Source of the DNA: Bin87 sp026710825
GTDB taxonomy: Bacteria > Chloroflexota > Dehalococcoidia > Lucifugimonadales > UBA3495
NCBI GenBank assembly: GCA_965232815.1
Contig: OZ247427.1
Location: 3,348,001 to 3,412,000 of the forward strand
DNA: 64,000 nucleotides
Reading direction: 5' to 3'
Both the position numbers and the translations under genes were made by a program. Numbering within the stretch: position 1 is the stretch's first letter; each line of letters starts with the position of its first letter. This document shows, in pieces, positions 7,863 through 16,470 of this stretch. A model generated the notes under the pieces. The model saw nothing but the letters and a program-made list of their open reading frames with translations, had not been told where the DNA came from and ran no database searches.

Positions 7863-9002
7863 ATGATCATGTCAAAGCGACGAGTTACGAAACCGGTGTA
7901 CGTTGGCGGCGTCAAGGTTGGGGGCGGGGCCGATGTGACGGTCCAATCGATGACCAAAACGGACACCCGCGACGTCCAGGCCACGGTGCGCCAGATACAC
8001 GAGCTGGAGGAAGCGGGCTGCGAAATCATCCGCTCGGCCGTGCCGGACATGGAAGCGGCCAAGGCAATGGCGGAGATCAAGAAACAGATCCACATTCCGC
8101 TGATCGCCGACATTCATTTCCACTATCAACTGGCGCTGGAATGCGCGGCGGGTGGAGTGGACTGCCTGCGCTTGAACCCGGGGAACCTGCGGAACGAGGA
8201 CCAGGTGCGGGAGGTGGTGCAGGCGGCGAAGGAGCGGCAAATTCCCATCCGGATCGGCGTCAACTTCGGCAGCCTGCCGCCGGTGGGAGGCATCGGTCGA
8301 ACGCGCGGTTTTTCGCGTCACATGGACCTAGTCAACCAGCTTCCGAAAGCGGGCGAGGAGCAAGAGGGCGACTACAGCGTGGTGGACCACATGGTGGCGA
8401 CGGCGCTGTGGGAGATCAGCCTGCTGGAACAGCAGGACTTTGAGCAGATCAAGATCTCGATGAAGGCGTTTGACGTGCCCACCACGGTGGAAGCGTATCG
8501 ACGACTATCCGAAATGGTGCCGTATCCGCTGCATCTGGGGATTACAGAGGCGGGGACCGCCAAATCGGGATCGATTCGCACGGCGGTGGGCCTGGGAGTG
8601 CTGCTGTACGAAGGCATCGGGGACACCATACGGGTGTCGCTGAGCGACGACAGCGTGGAGGAAGTGGTTGCGGGCTACGAGATTCTCAAGTCGTTGAACC
8701 TGCGAGACAAGGGCGCATTGATGGTGGCGTGCCCGAGTTGCGGTCGAGCCGACGTTGACATTCGGAAATTGGCGAACGACGTGGACGCGCTGCTGAAGGG
8801 AACGGACAAGAACATCAAGGTGGCCGTCATGGGGTGCGAGGTGAACGGGCCGGGCGAAGCCAAAGATGCGGACGTGGGGATAGCGGCCGGCGCCGGTCGG
8901 GCGATCATATTCCGCAAGGGTGAGAAGGTGCGGGTGGTTCCCGAGGCGGAGATGCTGGATGCGCTGATGGAAGAGATCGAGAAAACTCCGGTGGAAGCGT
9001 AG
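7863..9002 (+). CDS. ispG: 4-hydroxy-3-methylbut-2-enyl diphosphate synthase (IspG/GcpE)
   Basis: 379 residues. The enzyme converts methylerythritol cyclodiphosphate to HMBPP, the penultimate step of the MEP isoprenoid pathway, using a [4Fe-4S] cluster and an electron donor in the cytoplasm. The N-terminal TIM barrel shows VQSMTKTDTRD, PLIADIHFHYQLAL and LRLNPGN; the C-terminal cluster domain has C290-P-S-C293 and MGC325EVNGPGE332, the three cysteines and glutamate that ligate the cluster. Between GVNFGSL (about 133-138) and FEQIKISMKAFD there are about 25 more residues than in the E. coli protein. It is followed closely by an acyl-CoA-dehydrogenase-like gene and then proS on the same strand. 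Confidence 0.95.
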   Translation: MIMSKRRVTKPVYVGGVKVGGGADVTVQSMTKTDTRDVQATVRQIHELEEAGCEIIRSAVPDMEAAKAMAEIKKQIHIPLIADIHFHYQLALECAAGGVDCLRLNPGNLRNEDQVREVVQAAKERQIPIRIGVNFGSLPPVGGIGRTRGFSRHMDLVNQLPKAGEEQEGDYSVVDHMVATALWEISLLEQQDFEQIKISMKAFDVPTTVEAYRRLSEMVPYPLHLGITEAGTAKSGSIRTAVGLGVLLYEGIGDTIRVSLSDDSVEEVVAGYEILKSLNLRDKGALMVACPSCGRADVDIRKLANDVDALLKGTDKNIKVAVMGCEVNGPGEAKDADVGIAAGAGRAIIFRKGEKVRVVPEAEMLDALMEEIEKTPVEA

Positions 9003-9020
9003 CGATCCGAGCGGGTCGAG

Positions 9021-10292
9021 GTGGCCCATCTGGTTAATAACCACAACTCCATGACTACCACGAGCACCACAGCGGAGAACATCGCGCCATTCGACGTGGC
9101 GGCCCTGGAGGGCCTGGGGATTCCCGAATTTCCGGGAGACCGGGAGGCGCTGAGAGAACGTCTCCTGGTCGCCATTGACCGCGTCCGGCCAACGCTGGAA
9201 GCGGATGCCGAGATCAACGACGCCAACTCAACGCTGGCCTGGTCGTCGGCGGTGGCGCTGTACCGGGAAGGGTTGATGTCCCTGAAGGTGCCGCGAGAAC
9301 TGGGCGGTCCGGAAGTGGACCCGATGCTGTACTTGGAGTTGATCGACGAGCTTTGCTACATCAACTCGTCGGCGGGTTGGTGCGCTTTCATCAACAGCAC
9401 CAGCACGGCGTTGATCGGGGCGTTCACGCCAGACGCGGGGGTCGACCGCGTTTTTGCGGACGGGCGGATGCCGATAGCGTCGGGAGCGTTGATACCGCGA
9501 GGGTTGGCGACTCAGGTGGACGGCGGCTGGATGGTCAGTGGGAGATGGCCATTCGCCAGCGGGTCGGCGCATTCGTCGTGGCTGCTGGCGGGGTTCCGCA
9601 TTGTGCGCGGCGACGAGCCGGGCCCGGAGCACATGGTGTTGACGTGTCCCATCGAGGACGTTCAGTTCCTGGACAACTGGCAGGTGATGGGACTGCAGGG
9701 GACGGGCAGCCGGGACTTCGTGCTGACGGACTACTTTGTGTCGGAGGATATGGCGTTTGATCTGCCATCGACTGACCCACGGAAAGGCGGGCCGATGTTC
9801 TGGATGGGACGGCCGGGGTTCGTGACGCCCGACCACGCGGCATTCGCGCTGGGTGTGGCGCGGCGAGCGCTGGATGAAATCTCGCTCCAAGCGGGTTCGT
9901 ATCAACGGGGATACCTGGCGTCGCCGATTGCGCAGAGGGGAGCGTTGCAGCACGACGTGGGCAAGTGCGACCAAGAGTTGCGTGCGGCGCGGGCGCTGTG
10001 CCGGGAGGCGCTGGACGATGCCTGGGAGTTCTGCCTGCGGGGCGAACGTCCCGACCTGGAACGGCAACTGCGGCTGCGGGGCGCGTGCGTCTACGCGACG
10101 GACGTGGCGTGCGAGGTGGCAGCCACGGCGTTCCGGTACGGCGGCGGGAACGCGATCTACAACGACCGGGTGCTGCAACGGTGCATGCGGGACATCAACG
10201 CGGCCGCGCAGCACTTCATGGTGAACACCAGCGCGTACGACAACCTGGGGCAGTTCCGACTGGGAATGGCGAACGTCAACGCGATGGGGTGA
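9021..10292 (+). CDS. Acyl-CoA-dehydrogenase-fold flavoprotein, probable flavin-dependent monooxygenase
   Basis: 423 residues from a GTG at 9021; an ATG at 9051 is an alternative, neither having a convincing binding site. The order of elements is that of the superfamily: helical N-domain with LKVPRELGGPEVDPMLYLELIDELCYIN, the beta domain with SGRWPFASGSAHSSWLLAG and MGLQGTGSRDF, then a C-terminal helical bundle ending AATAFRYGGGNAIYNDRVLQ. The last two blocks match the two-component monooxygenase branch (HsaA/DszC type) rather than classical acyl-CoA dehydrogenases; the catalytic Glu of the latter is not evident. It probably uses reduced FMN from a separate reductase. The substrate is unknown. 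Only 18 bases separate it from ispG. Confidence 0.8.
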   Translation: MAHLVNNHNSMTTTSTTAENIAPFDVAALEGLGIPEFPGDREALRERLLVAIDRVRPTLEADAEINDANSTLAWSSAVALYREGLMSLKVPRELGGPEVDPMLYLELIDELCYINSSAGWCAFINSTSTALIGAFTPDAGVDRVFADGRMPIASGALIPRGLATQVDGGWMVSGRWPFASGSAHSSWLLAGFRIVRGDEPGPEHMVLTCPIEDVQFLDNWQVMGLQGTGSRDFVLTDYFVSEDMAFDLPSTDPRKGGPMFWMGRPGFVTPDHAAFALGVARRALDEISLQAGSYQRGYLASPIAQRGALQHDVGKCDQELRAARALCREALDDAWEFCLRGERPDLERQLRLRGACVYATDVACEVAATAFRYGGGNAIYNDRVLQRCMRDINAAAQHFMVNTSAYDNLGQFRLGMANVNAMG

Positions 10293-10408
10293 GACCTCGA
10301 GGTCAGGGCGACCTCGATCCCCTGCAGGTTGCTGTTCCAAGCGCCGCCCGCGGAATGACGGGACCGGCGCGGATCCGAGAGTTGTAGGGATACAAGAGCG
10401 CGGCTGTT

Positions 10409-10414
10409 TATAAT
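10409..10414 (+). promoter_or_regulatory. Probable -10 element before proS
   Basis: A perfect TATAAT lies 37 bases before the proS ATG. No good -35 stands at the usual distance, although TTGTAG occurs 21 bases upstream. Confidence 0.4.
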
Positions 10415-10451
10415 CAACTCAACCGCACCGAAAACGAGGGGCAGAAACGCG

Positions 10452-12155
10452 ATGCGCATATCAAGACTGGTTACCAGGACACTGCGGGATGACCCGCCGG
10501 AAGCGGAAACCGCGAGCCACCGCCTGATGCTGCGGGCGGGCCTGATCCAACAGGTTGCCGCCGGGGTGTATGCGTACCTGCCGCTGGCGTGGAGATCGCT
10601 GCAGAAGATCGAGCAGATCGTGCGGGAGGAGATGGACGCCGCCGCCGGGCAGGAACTGCGGATGCCGGCCCTGCAGCCCCTGGAACTCTGGGAGCAGACC
10701 GGCCGGAACGCGGCGTTCGGCGACAACATGTTCAGGCTGGATGACCGGCGAGGTCGTCCGCTGGCCTTGGCGCCGACGCACGAGGAGGTTGTCACCAACA
10801 TCGTGAAGGGGAACGTGCAAAGCTACCGGGACCTGCCGGTGATCCTGTACCAGATGCAGACCAAGTTCAGGGATGAGCCGAGGCCCCGGGCGGGATTGGT
10901 GCGGGTGCGCGAGTTCACGATGAAGGACGCCTATTCGTTCGACGCTGACGACGACGGCCTGGACGGTTCATACCAGTCGATGGCGCAGGCATACCGCAAC
11001 GTGTTCCGGCGGTGCAGCATCCCGGTGGTGATGGCGGAGGCGGACAGCGGCGCGATCGGCGGCAAGGACTCGCACGAATTCCTGCTGCCCACGGATACGG
11101 GCGAGGATACGGTGATCACCTGCCCGAGTTGCGCCTACGCGGCCAACGCGGAGAAGGCCGAGGGAGTCTATCCGGAGCAGGACAGGCCGGACCCGCTGGC
11201 GTTGGAGGAAGTGAGCACGCCGGGCATCAAGACAATCGCCGGGCTCGCAGAGTTCCTGGAGGTCCCGGAATCGCAGACGCTGAAGGCGGTGTTCTATGCC
11301 GCCGATGGCGAGGTGGTGTTCGCGACGATACGGGGCGACCTGGACGTCAACGAGGTTAAGCTCAAGAACGCGCTGCACTGCAACGAGTTGCGGTTGGCCG
11401 AGGACGATGAGGTGAAGGCCGCCGGATTGGTGGCGGGATCGGCGTCGGCAATCGGGATCACCAACATCCGGAGGATCGCGGATCCATCGATCAGCAACGG
11501 CGGGAATTTCGTGGTGGGCGCGAACAAAGAGGACACGCACTATCGGAACGCCAACTATCCGCGGGATTTCGAGGCCGACATGATCACGGACATAGCGCTG
11601 GCGCAGCCGGGGCATCTGTGCATGCACTGCGGGTCCACGCTGGAATCGACGCGGGGCGTCGAGGTCGGGCACATCTTCAAGCTGGGGACGTTCTTCAGCG
11701 AAGCGCTGGGGGCGTATTACCTGGACACGGACGGACAGCAGCAGCCGATCACGATGGGATGCTACGGGATCGGGGTGAGCCGGATCCTGGCGGCGGCCAT
11801 CGAGCAGAACCACGATGAGCGGGGCATCGTGTTTCCGCCTCCCATCGCGCCGTACCAAGTGTACCTGGTGGGGCTGAACATGTCGGACGAGAGCGTGGCC
11901 GAGGCGGCCGGGGATCTGTACGACAGGCTGTGGGCCGCCGGGATCGAGACGCTGTTCGATGACCGGGAGGACGCAGCGGCCGGCGTGAAGTTCAACGACG
12001 CCGACCTGATGGGACTACCGGTGCGGCTGGTGGTGAGTCCGAGGAACCTGCGGCAATCGTCGGTGGAGTTGCGAGGGCGGACTGACGAGGACTCGGAAAT
12101 GGTGCCGCTGGGCGACGTGGTTGAGGCGGTCCGGGGGATGATGGGAACCGGGTAG
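10452..12155 (+). CDS. proS: Prolyl-tRNA synthetase, bacterial type with editing domain
   Basis: 567 residues, the length of the bacterial-type enzyme that carries an inserted editing domain. It charges tRNA-Pro with proline. Class II motifs are visible: motif 1 near GVYAYLPLAWRSLQKIEQIV, motif 2 in FRDEPRPRAGLVRVREFTMKD, motif 3 at GCYGIGVSRILAAAIEQ. The insertion between motifs 2 and 3 (about 220-400) has a CPSCAYAANAEKAE ribbon and the YbaK-like deacylase segment GNFVVGANKEDTHYRNANY that clears mis-charged alanyl-tRNA. The C-terminal anticodon-binding domain starts at YQVYLVGLNMSDE. It stands as a probable single-gene unit. Confidence 0.96.
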   Translation: MRISRLVTRTLRDDPPEAETASHRLMLRAGLIQQVAAGVYAYLPLAWRSLQKIEQIVREEMDAAAGQELRMPALQPLELWEQTGRNAAFGDNMFRLDDRRGRPLALAPTHEEVVTNIVKGNVQSYRDLPVILYQMQTKFRDEPRPRAGLVRVREFTMKDAYSFDADDDGLDGSYQSMAQAYRNVFRRCSIPVVMAEADSGAIGGKDSHEFLLPTDTGEDTVITCPSCAYAANAEKAEGVYPEQDRPDPLALEEVSTPGIKTIAGLAEFLEVPESQTLKAVFYAADGEVVFATIRGDLDVNEVKLKNALHCNELRLAEDDEVKAAGLVAGSASAIGITNIRRIADPSISNGGNFVVGANKEDTHYRNANYPRDFEADMITDIALAQPGHLCMHCGSTLESTRGVEVGHIFKLGTFFSEALGAYYLDTDGQQQPITMGCYGIGVSRILAAAIEQNHDERGIVFPPPIAPYQVYLVGLNMSDESVAEAAGDLYDRLWAAGIETLFDDREDAAAGVKFNDADLMGLPVRLVVSPRNLRQSSVELRGRTDEDSEMVPLGDVVEAVRGMMGTG

Positions 12156-12264
12156 GTTCAGCGTCCTGGCGACCGCGGGACTTCCCGGCTCGTCCCAATC
12201 TTGTCCTGAAACAGGAACAGGGATCAGTTGCCTGACTATCGGGCGTTCATGCGAATCGACAAAT

Positions 12265-12290
12265 GGGGCGACGCATGCGTGGCCCCTACG
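12265..12290. repeat. GGGGCGA palindrome, copy 3
   Basis: GGGGCGACGCATGCGTGGCCCC between the converging 3' ends of proS and the alcohol dehydrogenase gene; it could serve as a bidirectional terminator. Confidence 0.55.
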
Positions 12291-12313
12291 CGAAAGCGGA
12301 ATGGGAGTCGGGG

Positions 12314-13351
12314 CTACGGCTCCAAGAGGAGCTTGCCGAAGAAGTTGGTGGCCTCCATGGCGCGGTGGGCGTCGGCGGCCTGGGCCAGCGGATAGGTGTG
12401 GTGAATGGCGGGATTGATGACGCCGCGGTTTAGGCTGGTCACTATCTGGCGCATGTCCTCGCGGGAACCCATGTAACCGCCGTAGATCTCGATCTGGCGG
12501 CTGAACAGCAGGCCAAGGTGGAGTTCAGCGCGCAATCCGCTGGTGGCTCCGCAGATGCAGTAGCGTCCGCCGGCGCGGAGGGAGCGGAACCCGTGGGACC
12601 ATACGTCGGCGCCCACGTGGTCGACCAGGAGATCGACGCCAGCGCCGCCAGTGATCTCGCGCACGCGCCCGGAGATGTCCTCTTCGTTGTAGTTGATGAC
12701 GTGGTCGGCGCCGAGTTGGCGGGCCTGCTCGGCCTTTTCGGGGGTGCTAGTAGTAGCGATGACGGTCGCGCCGACGACGTTCTTGAACACCTGAATGGCG
12801 GCAGCGCCCACTCCGGCCGATGCCGAGAACACGAGCGCGGTTTCCCAGGGCTGGAGCGCGGCGCGGCGAACGGCCATGTTCCACACCGGCAGGTAGGTGG
12901 TCGGGATGGCGGCGGCATCTGCGAACGAAACGTCAGCATCCAGGCGGTAGGCATTGACCTCGGGGACGACGACGAGTTCGGCATAGCTGCCGTCGAGGGC
13001 GGTGCCGAGGAATCGGGAGCGGCGGCAAAGCTCGTCGCGTCCGGAGCCGCACCACTGGCATACGCCGCAACTGAGACGGGGATTGACCACGACGCGGTCG
13101 CCGGCCGACAGGCTGGAGACGTTGGCGCCGACAGCGACCACCTCGCCGGCCGTGTCTCCGCCCAGGATCAGCGGCGGCGGGAATTCGCGCTCAAGGCCGC
13201 GCTGCCCCTCGCGCGTGAAGATGTCCAGGCGGTTGAGCGCGCTGGCGCCGACACGGACGACGACGTCGCCGGGCCCGGGAGCTGGGTCGGGACGATCTCC
13301 ATATTGCAGGACGTCAGCGTCGCCGTGGGCTTCGATGTAGACGGCTTTCAT
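12314..13351 (-). CDS. Zinc-containing alcohol dehydrogenase / quinone oxidoreductase family protein (MDR)
   Basis: 345 residues of the medium-chain dehydrogenase/reductase superfamily. The structural zinc lobe is intact: C95, C98, C101 and C109 in SCGVCQWCGSGRDELC. The catalytic-zinc region reads LGGDTAGEVVAVG instead of the GHE motif, so the catalytic zinc is probably absent and the protein resembles NADPH quinone or enoyl reductases. The coenzyme domain contains VFSASAGVGAAAIQVFKNVVGATVIATTSTPEKAE, a typical Rossmann segment. The physiological substrate is unknown. It lies 16 bases after a small zinc-ribbon protein gene and is probably co-transcribed with it. Confidence 0.85.
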   Translation of the reverse strand: MKAVYIEAHGDADVLQYGDRPDPAPGPGDVVVRVGASALNRLDIFTREGQRGLEREFPPPLILGGDTAGEVVAVGANVSSLSAGDRVVVNPRLSCGVCQWCGSGRDELCRRSRFLGTALDGSYAELVVVPEVNAYRLDADVSFADAAAIPTTYLPVWNMAVRRAALQPWETALVFSASAGVGAAAIQVFKNVVGATVIATTSTPEKAEQARQLGADHVINYNEEDISGRVREITGGAGVDLLVDHVGADVWSHGFRSLRAGGRYCICGATSGLRAELHLGLLFSRQIEIYGGYMGSREDMRQIVTSLNRGVINPAIHHTYPLAQAADAHRAMEATNFFGKLLLEP

Positions 13352-13367
13352 CGGTGGTTAGCGCTCC

Positions 13368-13601
13368 TTAATTCTGGTTGGGGGGACGTCGATTGTCGTA
13401 GCAATCCTGGCAGAGAAAAACGACGGCCAATGTTTCATCATGGCTGGCGACCCGTCCGCATCGCGGCGAATTATTTTCGGGGAGCCAGGGTTGGTGGAAA
13501 GGTCCGCCACACATTTGGCAGGTCGAACGATGGGGGCCCTCGAGCTCTTCGTTGCAGACCACGCAATATACGGGGCCGGGAATCTGAAATGCAGTTGCCA
13601 C
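13368..13601 (-). CDS. Small cysteine-rich zinc-ribbon protein
   Basis: 77 residues from a GTG, with GAGG seven bases upstream. It contains YCVVCNEEL, STCQMCGGPFHQPW, a further Cys-Gly and LCQDCYDNRR, that is seven cysteines in CxxC-type arrangement plus histidines, enough for two zinc sites. A competing frame on the same strand (13358-13621) lacks these patterns. I do not recognise the family. Its position immediately upstream of the alcohol dehydrogenase suggests a shared transcript, but no functional link can be claimed. Confidence 0.65.
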   Translation of the reverse strand: MATAFQIPGPVYCVVCNEELEGPHRSTCQMCGGPFHQPWLPENNSPRCGRVASHDETLAVVFLCQDCYDNRRPPNQN

Positions 13602-13661
13602 TTCACTACCTCACTGTGCAACCAATTATGTTGGTTCGTAGTATGTATGGATCCAATTGGT

Positions 13662-14900
13662 TCAGGTTTGGGTTGTTGACCAGTTTTTCACCAGATCCTC
13701 CTCATCCTGGCGGGTGTGAGTTATACCATCAAGGCGCGCCTGGCGCAGGGCACGCAACAATTCACCGACGGCAGGGCCGGCAGGTACGCCGAGTTCCAGC
13801 AGGTCCGTGCCGCGCAGTATGGGCGCGACGGACCACCAAGCATCGAGATACCGCTGGATGTATTCCCCAGCGGCCCGGGAGCCAAGCATCCCGGCGGCGG
13901 CCAATGCGCCGGGTGCGAGTCCGTCCAACAGAGCACAAACCCGGGACGGAGGGAGATACGGTTCGTCAAGTTGGTGCATCCGGCTCACCAAGCGGGTGGT
14001 GTCTGCGATCGCGCGCGACCAATCGGCGGGGGCATTGACCCGAGCAGCGAAGGCGGCCGCTCCGCTGGCGGTGAGTGGCCAGGACAACGCGGAAACCCAG
14101 ACCAGAGGGTCGGGCGACGCCGATGGGGGCGCGTTGGAAATGTGGCGCACGGACAGCGCGGTGTGGATGGCGCTGAGCGCTCCCAAATCTTCGGCGTGGC
14201 GCAGCGCGGCCAGGGGTTCGGCCTCGTCGAATATGCGGTCCAATTCGTGGCGGATGCGGTCGCCGGAGATGGTGGACAGAGCACGCGCGTCCAGCGCCTC
14301 CCGTAGTTCAGCCTGCGTTTCGTCGGACAGTTGGAAATCCAAGCGGGAGGCGTAACGGATGGCACGGAGGATACGGGTGGGGTCGTCGCGGAAGCTGCCG
14401 GCGTGGAGGGTGCGAATGACGCCAGCCTTCAGGTCGTCCTGACCACCGTGGGGATCGACGAGACGCGAATCGTGGCCGGCGAGCGGGATCGCCATGGCGT
14501 TGACGGTGAAATCGCGTCGGGCCAGATCGTCGATGATGTCGCCGGGCCGGACGTCGGGCAGCGCGCCGGGGTTCCGATAGGTCTCGGCGCGGGCGGTAAC
14601 CAAGTCTACAGTGACACCCCCGGCGAATACGGTGGCAGTTCCGAAACGCTGATGGACGGTGAGGCGTCCCTCGACTGATTCCGCGAGGCGCGTGGCCAGC
14701 GCCGGCGCGTCGCCGACGATGGAGACGTCCAGATCGTTGAAGGGAAGTCCGAGCAGGTTATCTCGAACCGGCCCGCCGACGAGGTAGGCGGACACCCCGG
14801 AATTGTCGGCCAAGTATTGAACTTGCGCGAGCAGATTCGCCAGCCGGGGGTCTGTATTCAAAAAAATACCGACGGGAGAGGCGTCGGGAATTGACAGCAT
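13662..14900 (-). CDS. CCA tRNA nucleotidyltransferase / poly(A) polymerase family protein
   Basis: 412 residues of the class II nucleotidyltransferase family, which adds or repairs the 3' CCA of tRNA. Motif A is LVGGPVRDNLLGLPFNDLDVS (42-47 flexible loop, D56 and D58 metal ligands), followed by RRDFTVNAMAIPL (128-140) and RILRAIRYASRLDF (motif D region), with a helical RNA-binding C-terminus. The annotated ATG at 14900 is uncertain: the first codons overlap a terminator-like hairpin with seven Ts, and a TTG at 14861 would skip it. Substrate choice (CCA, A-only or poly(A)) cannot be read from sequence. The Ile and Ser tRNA genes here both encode CCA, so the role may be repair. Confidence 0.88.
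   Translation of the reverse strand: MLSIPDASPVGIFLNTDPRLANLLAQVQYLADNSGVSAYLVGGPVRDNLLGLPFNDLDVSIVGDAPALATRLAESVEGRLTVHQRFGTATVFAGGVTVDLVTARAETYRNPGALPDVRPGDIIDDLARRDFTVNAMAIPLAGHDSRLVDPHGGQDDLKAGVIRTLHAGSFRDDPTRILRAIRYASRLDFQLSDETQAELREALDARALSTISGDRIRHELDRIFDEAEPLAALRHAEDLGALSAIHTALSVRHISNAPPSASPDPLVWVSALSWPLTASGAAAFAARVNAPADWSRAIADTTRLVSRMHQLDEPYLPPSRVCALLDGLAPGALAAAGMLGSRAAGEYIQRYLDAWWSVAPILRGTDLLELGVPAGPAVGELLRALRQARLDGITHTRQDEEDLVKNWSTTQT
14860..14888 (-). terminator. Terminator-like hairpin overlapping the CCA-enzyme start
   Basis: On the minus strand CCCGACG-CCTCTC-CCGTCGG is followed by TATTTTTTT. It lies inside the first codons of the annotated gene at 13662-14900, so it either ends an upstream minus-strand transcript or regulates this gene. 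Confidence 0.45.
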
Positions 14901-15129
14901 CGTTTATCGGGTGGTTTTTGAGGTTGGTCGGAGTTTAGCACTTGCGTCCCGGCCGGACAAGCCGGGTGAAATGTTCGATAGTATTCGCAGAACCGCTTGG
15001 ACGGGGTGGGGGCCGATCGGGCGGCGGCGGTTTGCCGCGGCAGGATACAGTCTGCAGGAAGGCCATGGGCACGGCCAGGTACGAGAAGACTAGCTAGCCC
15101 GCTACGTGCCGGTGGAAGGAGGAGTGCAG
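14901..15129. other. Intergenic stretch
   Basis: No gene or RNA recognised between the CCA-enzyme start and the small frame at 15130. Confidence 0.5.
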
Positions 15130-15414
15130 ATGCCGCCAGGGACGCAAATTTCAGAAATCTCCTCACTGGGATTCGGGACGATATTGATGCGCGCAGAATT
15201 TCGAGCTCGACTCGCCGGTCCATTGACGTGGGTCCAACACGGACGGGAGCGATTCTATGGTGCTGACCCTGATGCCCAGGGCAGACAATACGCCATAAGG
15301 CATATTGGAATCTGGAGGCGATATGGCGGCAGACCTGTTGTATCCGCCAAGAAACCATACTCCGAGCATGGGGTGATGGAAGGGCGTGTGGACGCCTGGA
15401 TGGCGGCCTTGTGA
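15130..15414 (+). CDS. Possible small hypothetical protein
   Basis: 94 residues from an ATG preceded by AGGAGG at 8 bases, the main argument for translation. The product is basic with HGRERFYGADPDAQGRQYAIRHIG and has no membrane segment, cysteine pattern or known domain. It precedes the dehydrogenase gene at 15491 on the same strand, separated by a promoter-like sequence. It could also be chance. Confidence 0.3.
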   Translation: MPPGTQISEISSLGFGTILMRAEFRARLAGPLTWVQHGRERFYGADPDAQGRQYAIRHIGIWRRYGGRPVVSAKKPYSEHGVMEGRVDAWMAAL

Positions 15415-15439
15415 CACGCACAAACGCGGTGGTTATACT
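15410..15439 (+). promoter_or_regulatory. Possible promoter of the beta-hydroxyacid dehydrogenase gene
   Basis: TTGTGA and TATACT separated by about 19 bases, with the -10 about 50 bases before the ATG at 15491. Confidence 0.35.
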
Positions 15440-15490
15440 TGCAGGCGCGATCCGCGCTGGCGGAAACCCTGTTTGGAGCATGTGAAGTTT

Positions 15491-16444
15491 ATGGAAACCG
15501 TTGGATTCATTGGCCTGGGAAACATGGGCGGCGGGATGTCAGCGAACATCCAAAGGGCCGGATACCCGATGATCGTGTACGATCTGCGCGAGGAGGCGGC
15601 GCTGCCCCTTTTGGAAGGGGGCGCGCGACTGGCCAACACGCCGGCGGAAGTGGCGGCGGCGAGCGACGTAACGTTCACATCGCTGCCCGGGCCGTATGAG
15701 GTCGAGGCGGTCTCGACCGGAGCCGAAGGCGTGCTGGAAGGCATCAAGCCTGGCAGCGTGTACATCGACCTGTCGTCGAGCCGGCCGACGTTGATCCGGG
15801 AGATAGAGCCCAAGTTCCGGGCGAAGGGATGCCACGTCCTGGACGCGCCGGTGAGCGGCGGGAAGACGGGCGCGGCGTCAGGCAACCTGGCTGTGATGGT
15901 GGGCGGAGACCGGGAAGTTTTCGACCGGGTCAAACCGATCCTGGACGCCTTTGGAGACAAGGTGTTTTATGCCGGCGAAATTGGGGCGGGCAGCGTGGCG
16001 AAGCTGGTGCACAATATGATCGGACACAGCGTGAGGCAGGCGATTGCCGAGGGTATGACGCTGGGAGTGAAGGCTGGCGTCGAGCCGGAAGCGCTGTGGG
16101 AATGCGTGCGCCGGGGCTCGCTGGGTCGCATGCGAGTGCTGCACGAAGGGTTGGTGAGGACCATGTTCCGGGGCGAGTTCGAGCCGGCGAGTTTTGCGCT
16201 TAACCTGGCCTACAAGGACATCTCGCTGGCGACGGAACTGGCGCGTGAGTACGACGTGCCGATGCCGATGTCGACGCTGGCCGAACAGATTGCGATGCAG
16301 GCGATGAATCGCGGCTGGGCCGAACAAGACAGCAGCGTAACGGTGCGGCTGCAGGAGGAGCAATCGGGCGTTGAGGTGCGAGCTCCGCATATTGATCCGG
16401 CGCGGGCGGGTCGGTTCATCACGACGCATCCGGATGAGGAGTAG
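15491..16444 (+). CDS. 3-hydroxyisobutyrate dehydrogenase family (beta-hydroxyacid dehydrogenase)
   Basis: 317 residues from the ATG at 15491; the frame is open further 5' but the fold begins here with METVGFIGLGNMGGGMSANI, the NAD(P)-binding GxGxxG. DAPVSGGKTGAASGNLAVMVGG (118-139) is the substrate-binding signature and K171 in AKLVHNMIGH is the catalytic lysine. Members oxidise 3-hydroxyisobutyrate, tartronate semialdehyde and similar beta-hydroxyacids, or reduce imines or succinic semialdehyde; sequence alone does not select one. The neighbouring secreted SCP-like gene is functionally unrelated. Confidence 0.88.
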   Translation: METVGFIGLGNMGGGMSANIQRAGYPMIVYDLREEAALPLLEGGARLANTPAEVAAASDVTFTSLPGPYEVEAVSTGAEGVLEGIKPGSVYIDLSSSRPTLIREIEPKFRAKGCHVLDAPVSGGKTGAASGNLAVMVGGDREVFDRVKPILDAFGDKVFYAGEIGAGSVAKLVHNMIGHSVRQAIAEGMTLGVKAGVEPEALWECVRRGSLGRMRVLHEGLVRTMFRGEFEPASFALNLAYKDISLATELAREYDVPMPMSTLAEQIAMQAMNRGWAEQDSSVTVRLQEEQSGVEVRAPHIDPARAGRFITTHPDEE

Positions 16445-16470
16445 GCGCATCGACCAACGGACAAGTTGAA

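Noticed and set aside
14858..15481. Minus-strand protein of 207 residues upstream of the CCA enzyme
   Set aside because: Composition is Arg/Pro/Ser-rich shadow type, with no binding site and a terminator within it.
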